Assembly (NCBI RefSeq): GCF_032062135.1
Contig: NC_092859.1
Location: 160,860,081-160,924,080 of the forward strand
Direction: 5' to 3'
DNA: 64,000 bases
Origin: Pyxicephalus adspersus
Lineage: Eukaryota; Chordata; Amphibia; Anura; Pyxicephalidae
Part shown: in pieces, positions 56,979 through 64,000 of the stretch
Numbering within the stretch: position 1 is the first letter of the stretch
Layout of the letters: each line of letters opens with the position of its first letter
Position numbers and translations under genes: made by a program
Notes under the pieces: model-generated
The model's database searches: none
The model's input: only the letters and a program-made list of their open reading frames with translations
Told to the model about the DNA's origin: nothing

Positions 56979-57463
56979 ATATGTTTGTAGGTCTGGTCGG
57001 TCAGCGTGCGCTGGTGTATAAGTCATTAGTGTGAGATTTTTGCAGGACAGCAATCTTTGATGTTGGGAAGCTGTCAGTGTGTGATATGTGATGGGATCCT
57101 TTGTTGGCCCTATTCCAGTAATACATGTGTTTAATGCAAGGGTGTTTGGAAACCAGAAATGTCAGCATGTCTAATTGAATGGTGTATAACGTTTGGAGGA
57201 CATAACTGTTTCTATGTAGTGTTGAAGCGTGTCCACTGGTATTTGGAGGCCATTAGTGTCAGAGTTTGTTATAAAGGGGGGGAACCATCTGGTTATTTGG
57301 CCTTATATGTATGGAGGTTAGGACTGCCAGCTTGTGTTGTGGGAGACTGCTCTCTAAATTGTAAAGGTTTTAGCATTGTGCAGCTGTACCTTTTTGAATG
57401 TTGGAGGGCTGAATTGCCAATGTGTACTATGTGAGGGACCTTCTGGTGGTTGATGGTCTAGAC

Positions 57464-57844
57464 CAGGGGTCGGCAAACTTTTATGGCCACTAGGCCATTT
57501 CAGGGGTGGGCGGGAGCACACTAGGCCTTACTCTTGAGTCCCGCCCTAATAGCTCCACCCACCACCAGGGAACGCACCCTGAAGTGAAATCCCTCTCCTC
57601 CGTATGCATTGCGGAGGAGAGGGATTTCCCTTCAGGGAGCTTTCCCTATTTACCACGGCAGCGGAAGTATCAACGGTAAATAGGGGAGCCACAGCAAGGA
57701 GGTGGCACCGGGGCTCCGGTAGTTCCTAACGCCCCCTGGCAGATCCAGCCAGCATTAGGCCAGATCGGCCAGGAGGCGTTAGGCCTGGAACAAACTGCCA
57801 GCTAGGCCGTTTTTGGCCTAAAGGCCGGAGTTTGCCGACCCCTG
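57464..57844. mobile_element. hAT-type MITE with exact 8-bp target duplication (381 bp)
   Basis: Ends CAGGGGTCGGCAAACTTTTA and GGAGTTTGCCGACCCCTG are inverted; GTCTAGAC occurs exactly at 57456-57463 and 57845-57852. GC-rich interior with the hairpin AAATCCCTCTCCTCCG / CGGAGGAGAGGGATTT (57591-57631). No coding capacity. Confidence 0.92.
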
Positions 57845-58359
57845 GTCTAGACTGTCGGGGTTTTAGTGTGAGGATGCAGCCAGGTTGCTGTAGATGCTGA
57901 GTTTCTATGTGTAGTGCATACTGACAGTCTTTAATCACTAGATATCTAACTCCTAAACAGCTCACTGACAAATATGACCTCCAGCTATTAGACTGTGTTA
58001 TGCTATATAATGCATGTTTGGAAGTCAGTAGAAATTTTAGGAAAGACTATCTACATAGCTAGATGTTTTCTGCTGCAAAGCTTCCCCGCTACCTACCCCG
58101 CTCCCCCACTATTTAGAGATTCATATAAAGATTTGTAACAATAACCTTTTATCCCAGGGATAATATAAGGGACAAGGGGACATTAGTTTTATGCAAGGAA
58201 GGAACACCTCTATCTGTGCAGACTTTCCTCAAACTTTTTTAAGATAGGGAATGCTTTGCTAGAAGCACTGAATATAACTGGATATTAAAACTTTAGTAAA
58301 GTTTAGCAAAGTAAAAATAACAGAGACTGCTGATCCAGGGAACATCTGATTGCCTCACG

Positions 58360-58535
58360 GGATCAGGAAAGACTCCCCTGTTGGAGAAAATGAAACCAGG
58401 GTTTTTTTGTTTTTATTTTTTCTTTCTCTGGGTCAGCTATGTCTATGGGATTTTTTCTGGGATATGTCTATTTCCCTAGTGATTGAACTTGATGGATCTT
58501 TTTATATCTACCTGACTATGTAACCTTTGAAATAA
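58360..58535. repeat. Dispersed repeat (GGATCTTTTTATATCTACCTGACTATGTAAC tail)
   Basis: GTTTTTTTGTTTTTATTTTT, CTGGGTCAGCTATG, GATTGAACTTGATGGATCTT and CCTGACTATGTAACC follow a word order common in frog and fish interspersed repeats. Family name uncertain. Confidence 0.45.
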
Positions 58536-60412
58536 GGGAACTCCAGCTACCACAGCTCACAGTAGGCTAGCTTGGTGGTCATTAGGAAGAATGCCTTTCA
58601 AACTGCTAACCAGTGGGAATTATACCATCGTTACATGAAGATGAAAAGATCATTGTACAAATTGCTAATTGATAAGGGAACCTCTAGCAACCTCTGGAGG
58701 AAACTATTAGAGAAACACTGATCTAAGGGAAGAGATGTGCTTAGGATAGCGTGGTAAATAGGACTTCATCTGTGTGGTATCTAGTGTTTCTTTATTATTT
58801 TGAGGATGAATCCTTATGATGAATCTTGTCTGTGTACCTAGATGAACTTTATCTCCTCTGCCCAGTGGTCTTCCTGACTGGCTCTGTATCTGCTCTTGGT
58901 CAGTATATTCAGCCCCTGGTTTACAGCGGAGACTCCTCCACAAGAAGAAAATGAGAAATGTCAGTTATGTCAGAAAAGATGATCGATGAAACACACTGAT
59001 AGTCTATAAGAATGTTATCCTTGTGTTATAAACTTCTATAATGATGTCTCCAATCTTCTGTAGTGCCATGGCAACATACACACATTAGTTAAAATTAGTT
59101 GGAAATAATGCTTACTGACACCTCAACGTAAAATAAAAATAGTGTCCAAGGACAGCCAGTGAACAGTGAACCTTGCTTCCAATAATGATCATTCAAGCAG
59201 ATTTGTCTATATGATGTTCTGTCAGTATCTAGTGTGCACGCAATCTGTGTATGATGGGGCACCCAAAGCAGAAGTAAACCCTTCTGTATATTTACCTTTC
59301 CCTGTTCTGCTGTGGACGACGCCATATTCTTCCTTTTCCTATTCATTAACTCAATTTTCAGTCATTTCGATAGGCTGGGTCGGGATGATGTAACTTCTGC
59401 AGGTGTTTAATTATTCAGTCCTCGCAGCAGCAGCCAGAATCACATCTGTTGTCTGTACCAGTGATAGACAAGGCTCTACTAACACTCACATCATTTCCAC
59501 ATATATGAAATAGTTCCCTTTGCTTTCATCAGTGTTTGATTTTAGTAACTGATCTATTGTGTATACACAGCCTTATGTGCCATAATAACAATGGAGCCTT
59601 TTCTGTTAATCCTGTGGGTATAATATGTGTCTGGCTGACCCATGTGGATTTGCTAATTGGAATTATAGAACATATTTTGTGTATTGTATATGTAAAGGCA
59701 GATGACTACTGTGCGCCATCTTTTTTACAACACTAATTATATTCCTTATAATGTGAAAGTGAACCCACGTGGAGAGAAATTGAGGCACCATCATTGACTT
59801 TTTGTTTTTAGAGTTTGTAGGCTTTAGTCTGTCAGCCTTGTCTTTTACTATCTAGCAAGCAAAAAACCCTGGTGAGGTCAGATTTTATTAGTTGAATACT
59901 TTTTCTAGGCCATTTAGTCAGGCAGCAAGCAGGATGAGTGTATAACAGCAACTCTCTGATGAAAGCATTCATTCCCAGATAGAAGAATCATGCACTAACC
60001 TAATGTAGACTGTTTACACATAGACTATCCTGACTCTCTATTGCTTTTCCGTTGGTCAGTCTGGCTTCTTTCTCTAAGTGATTTACATTCAAATGATATT
60101 AGTACAGACCACTCATCACTGCAAGGTTACATTGGAACTCTTTGATTGCTTCCAAGTAATGATTCCTATATTTCATGAATGATGCACATCTAAATAATTT
60201 CTGCTGAATATGAACAAGAATACATACATACATATTGTAACCTACCAGTCAGATGTAATAGCTGCATGTTTTGCACACAAATTTGTACTCTATAACAATG
60301 CAATGACCACCTTACCGGAAGTCTCACCATTGTCCTTTATCACGATTTTCATCGCCCTATAATACTTTGGGGTTATAGTCAGCTCTAAAATACCGAAATC
60401 AACACCCTATGA

Positions 60413-60603
60413 CAGTGTTTCTCAACCATTCTAGCATGAGGGATTGATTTAAAGAACTTTCAGGGCTTCAGGAAACCCCAACTATGTGACTGTCATCTTT
60501 ACAGTTAGTTAAAAAGATCTATGATGTCAAATAAAATGATCTGTGAGGCACAAATTGTTCATTGCCTAGCAACCTCAGGAGGAACTTTGATTGAGAAACA
60601 CTG
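60413..60603. mobile_element. hAT-type MITE (CAGTGTTTCTCAACC ends, 191 bp)
   Basis: CAGTGTTTCTCAACC and GATTGAGAAACACTG are inverted ends; the flanks CCCTATGA and CCCAATGA are an 8-bp duplication with one change. Fragments of the same family are at 10910-11050, 20115-20200 and 58640-58725. Confidence 0.82.
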
Positions 60604-60869
60604 CCCAATGACATGAAAATTGTCGCCCCTTGCAACTAGACATGGACATATTGGCCTATCCCATCACTCTATAAAGCCTCCAGTCACTGGCAATAATTAA
60701 TGTTAACTTCATCCTATATTATCCCTTTATTTTCATATAAAGCATTTTGCATAAGTATGTTTTACAAGTAAGTATGTTGCAAGAGAATTCATTGTTAGTT
60801 TAATGACCAAAAAGGGGCGCCCACTCCTTTGTGCTATGACAGGTTGGATAGGTTACCAGTGTGCGTTTG

Positions 60870-61830
60870 TGAAAGGATACCCCCTAGTGGATGGATACCA
60901 GGATTGCCAGGGTGTACATTAGAAAAGAGCACCCTCTAGTGGATGGATACTAGGCTTACCAGTGTGCATTGTAGGAGGACCCCCTCTAGTGGTCAGATAC
61001 CAGGATTACTGGTGTGCATTGTAAAAGGATACCCCCAAGTGGATGGATACCAGGATTGTCACAGTGTACTTTAAAAGAGAGAGCCCTCTAGCAGGTGGAT
61101 ACTAAGATTACCAGTGTGCAGTGTGAGAGGCTGCCCTCTAGTGATTGAGTACCAGGATTACTGGTGTGCAGCGGTTGCCAACCTTTTTGGTCCCACGGAC
61201 CACTAAAATTACCGGCCCCTGACTGTGCATGTGGGGAGCCGGTTGTCAATCAAAGGGGAAGAACCTCCCACATAGTGACGTCATAATGCCATAACCCCAG
61301 ATCTGAGGCTGCAATGGGAGAGTGGGCGAGCTGTGTCGTGAAACATAGCCCGCCCACTTCCCTGAGCCAGGGGGACGTGGTCTGCGGCTCTGTCCGATGT
61401 GTGTCCCCGGCACCAGACCACCAAAATCTTTTTGTAGACCACCGGTTGGCCACCGCTGCCCTAGTGGAAGGATACCAAGAATGTCAGGGTGTACATTATG
61501 ATAGGGCGCCCTATAGTGGATGGATACTAGGATTACAAGTGTCCATTGTTAGAGGATGCTCTCTAGTGGTTGGATATCAGAATTACTAGTGCGCATAGTG
61601 AAAGGACACTCTTTAGTAGATGGATACCAGGATTGCCAGGGTGTATATTATAGGAGGGTGCCCTCATTTTCTAATTGGATATCAGGATTATCAGTGTTCA
61701 TTGTGAGATGGAACCATCCAGTGGTTGTACTGTATACCAGTTTGTTTATGTATTTTGTGTGTGTATTGTGATCGGACACCCTCTGGTGGTTATCAGGATT
61801 TTCACTGTATATTATGATAGTGCACCAAGC
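60870..61830. repeat. Minisatellite of about 51-bp period with CTCF-like cores
   Basis: Cores at about 60879, 60931, 60981, 61031, 61083, 61133, 61457, 61506, 61558, 61609 and 61777, mostly CCCTCTAGTGG followed by ATGGATACCAGGATT. On the minus strand this reads CCACTAGAGGG, the core of the vertebrate CTCF site. The gap after 61133 is the 290-bp MITE at 61169-61458. Confidence 0.82.
61169..61458. mobile_element. hAT-type MITE inserted in the 51-bp minisatellite (290 bp)
   Basis: CAGCGGTTGCCAACC at the left and GGTTGGCCACCGCTG at the right are inverted. An 8-bp duplication is only weakly visible (CTGGTGTG / CCCTAGTG), so flanks may have been rearranged with the repeat. Confidence 0.75.
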
Positions 61831-63640
61831 CAGGACTGTTGGTGTGTTTAGTGCGAGAGCAACATCTGTTGTCTAGAGGTAGGGCTGTCAGTATGTATTG
61901 TGTAATGGTGCCCTGGTTGTATATATTGTGGTTAAATGCCATACCACTCATTGTAATGGAAGGGCACCTTCTGGTTTGAAAAAGCCAGGACTGTGACAGT
62001 TTGTTGCATGAGGACATGATCTTGTAGGAATTCTAGGCTATTAGTGTGTATTGTGTTATACACAGCCCTTTTGTAGTTAAAGATAATGGCTGTCAGGTTA
62101 TGGTGTGGGAGAATTGTTTTGTAGTACCAATAAATTATGCAGCATAGCATAGAGTCAATAATCATGTCAGGGTAGCTGTAACAGTCCCTTAAAGGCGTTC
62201 TCATGTGGTTGTAGGCTTGGTCTGTCAGCGTTATGTGCAGGAGGTCACTCAATATGATTTGAAGGCCAGGATTGTGGGTACCTACTGTGTTATGGTGTCT
62301 AGTGGTGGATGAAGGTCAGTACTCTCAACATTTGTAGTAGTAGGTGATGTGTAGAGACCTAGGACTGTCAGTAGCATATGACTTTATCCTAGGATTTAGA
62401 GCAGGACTGCATATGTCTGGTGATGAAGGGAGGCTCACTAGTACCTAGATGCCATTACTGTCAGAGAGTATTGGGTGAGGTCTTAACATTCTGTGTGTGT
62501 AATGTGTTACTATTAATCTGTATGATTTATTGCAGAAGTATGCAGAGCTGTAACAATTTCATAATGTTGTTAACCCAATCATACCTGTTCTTAAGAGGCT
62601 GAGTTAGCTTTATAGGTCCGATCTGTTGTTGTTCAGAGCTAAAGAGGAACCTGAAGTGGTGGTAGGTCAGGTTGTCAATATGTGGGGTGTTAAGGTGTCC
62701 ACTATTAAATGTCAATGTTTGTGCCCTCTGATGTCTAGAGGTCACCCTCTAGGGTGTGGTATTGCACCCTCTATTGTTTGGTGGTCAGGACTGTCATTAT
62801 AAGGGGTGACAGAATGGACTCTACCTACCTCTTAGAATTCTTTATCTGTGTGTACACTGAGCTGTGTTTGCTCCCTAAACTTGTTTATGGCGATCTCCAA
62901 CACAAATAAGCTATCATAGCATTGACAGGAAGTATCTCATCCCAGTCCAGCTAATGAAAAGGCTGAAGACTCCAAATCTGTAAGAAGACTAATTAGGGGT
63001 ACAATAAATGAGAGAGTGAAGGTTGGAGAGGATCACTCACCTATATGCTCAGATTGCAGTTTTAATGCAATGAAGTATCATAGCATGAAAAGACCTTAAT
63101 GACTGCCTAATACTAACATCAAAATGATTAGCTCAATGACACCACAATGACCACTACAACAAACCTCATCATTGTCCATCATCATGGTATATGTGTACAT
63201 ATATTAAATTATAATCCTTAAAAGCCTACAATCATTGCTCTAGAACCATCCAAATCTTACCCTATGACAATATTTTACAAGGACGGCGCCTTAAATAATT
63301 CCACAGAGTTCAGTGCTAGAAATAGTAAAAGCAAAGATTTGCCTTAATATATTGCGAAAAGGCGCCCTCTTGTGGAAGAAGGTCAAAACTATCAGAATGA
63401 GCGAGATCTGTTCTGGGATCAGAGCCCAGGAGAGCCACTGTGCTCTATGGAGGAGCGCCCTCTTGTGTGTGGAGGAGAATACTGTCAGAAAACAAAAAAA
63501 TCGGAGGTAGAGATCAATCCGCCTGAATATATTCCCGGTTTCACATGAGAGAAAAGGTGATTGGTTGAAAGTCTGAAAAGAGGTAAGTGACAACAAATGT
63601 AGGCGTCTAGTTGCTCCTTTTAGCAATATGTGGATGTATA
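61831..63640. other. Intergenic end of the minisatellite field
   Basis: Degenerate repeat units continue to about 62800. Two GCGCCCTCTTGTG(G/T) cores (63362, 63455) recur 93 bp apart. No gene is supported. Confidence 0.5.
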
Positions 63641-63649
63641 CGAAATTCT

Positions 63650-64000
63650 GATTGGGAAAGGTAAAGGTTGGGATTAGAGGGTTAGGAGCTCGCACTAGAG
63701 TTTTGGATTAGGGGTTAGGTTAGGGATTAGGGGGTTAGGGGATAGGGTTTGGGGTAGGGTTATGGTTAGAAAGTTAGAGGTTAGAGTTGGGGTTGGGGTT
63801 GGAGTTAGGGGTTGGGGTAAGGGGTTAGGGTGAAGGGTTAGGGTTAGAGGGTTAGGATGAGGGGTTAGGGGTGGGGGTTAGGGTTAGGGTTAGAGAGTTG
63901 GGGGTTAGGGTTGGGCTTAGGGTTAGGGGTTAGGATTAGGGGTTAAGGTTAGGGGTTATGGGTTAGGGTTTAGGGTTAGGGGTAGGGGTTAGGGTTAGGG
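63650..64000 (+). repeat. Degenerate telomere-like (TTAGGG)n array, open at the window end
   Basis: GGTTAGGG, GGGGTTAGGG, TTGGGG and TTAGAGG variants repeat from about 63677, dense from 63710, to the last base. The G-rich strand runs 5' to 3' towards the window end, the orientation of a real right-hand telomere, but the mixed variants fit an interstitial or subtelomeric array better. Confidence 0.85.

Larger units (their letters stand above)
56985..62800. repeat. Degenerate minisatellite field invaded by transposons
   Basis: Diverged tandem units with recurring words (GTG..GG.GCCCTCTAGTGG.TGGATACCAGGATTG.CAGTGTGTATTGTG). The best-kept section is 60870-61830; weaker traces run from about 55570 and 56990 to 62800. 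Several hAT-type MITEs sit inside. Apparent open frames here are repeat-derived. Confidence 0.65.

Noticed and set aside
59095..59393. 75-83-codon open frames on both strands
   Set aside because: No domain, no conservation evidence, and located in a repeat-bearing desert.

Overview
This window is vertebrate nuclear DNA, most likely from an anuran amphibian (frog). The reasoning is a conserved vertebrate neuronal gene split into small GT-AG exons, inside AT-rich sequence crowded with Tc1/mariner-, hAT-, Harbinger- and piggyBac-type elements, LINE remnants, minisatellites and microsatellites. The order Anura is inferred from the repeat types and from protein divergence; it is not proven by any single marker.

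One protein-coding gene is clear and complete. It is DPYSL2 (CRMP2, collapsin response mediator protein 2), on the + strand from a GC-rich promoter at about 7380-7881 to a poly(A) signal near 44724. Fourteen coding exons (first ATG 7882, stop 43335-43337) sum to 1716 coding bases, or 572 residues, with intact GT-AG splice sites and no frameshift. The residues known to be regulated in CRMP2 are present at the expected numbers: Y32, K374, C504, T509, T514, S518, S522 and T555. The metal-binding His-X-His of the parent dihydropyrimidinase family is His-Thr-Arg, so the product should be a non-enzymatic, tubulin-binding scaffold. The start is that of the short (B) isoform; no exon for the long (A) N-terminus was recognised.

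Layout. 1-7380: intergenic, with a 171-bp direct duplication around a poly-C run, a pogo/Tigger-type MITE and a 3.4-kb minisatellite of about 20-bp units ending just before the promoter. 7380-7920: promoter, 5'UTR (itself holding a 55-58-bp tandem repeat) and exon 1. 8006-9790: a second minisatellite of about 40-bp units at the start of intron 1. 9791-43245: introns with scattered transposon remnants and the remaining exons. 43338-44750: 3'UTR. 45-50 kb: gene-free, with an L1-like LINE relic. 50.2-55.6 kb: a palindrome-rich block of nested inverted repeats and GC-rich repeat modules. 55.6-62.8 kb: a degenerate minisatellite field (about 51-bp period where best preserved) carrying repeated CTCF-like cores, invaded by a Tc1-like element and several hAT-type MITEs. 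63.65-64.0 kb: a degenerate telomere-like TTAGGG array running off the window end.

Many long open frames in the window lie in minisatellites and are artefacts of the repeat. I found no convincing second protein-coding gene, tRNA, rRNA, CRISPR array or prokaryote-type system. The most notable features are the DPYSL2 promoter sandwiched between two unrelated minisatellites, the near-identical 265-bp inverted repeat at 51.3/52.4 kb, and the CTCF-like minisatellite.
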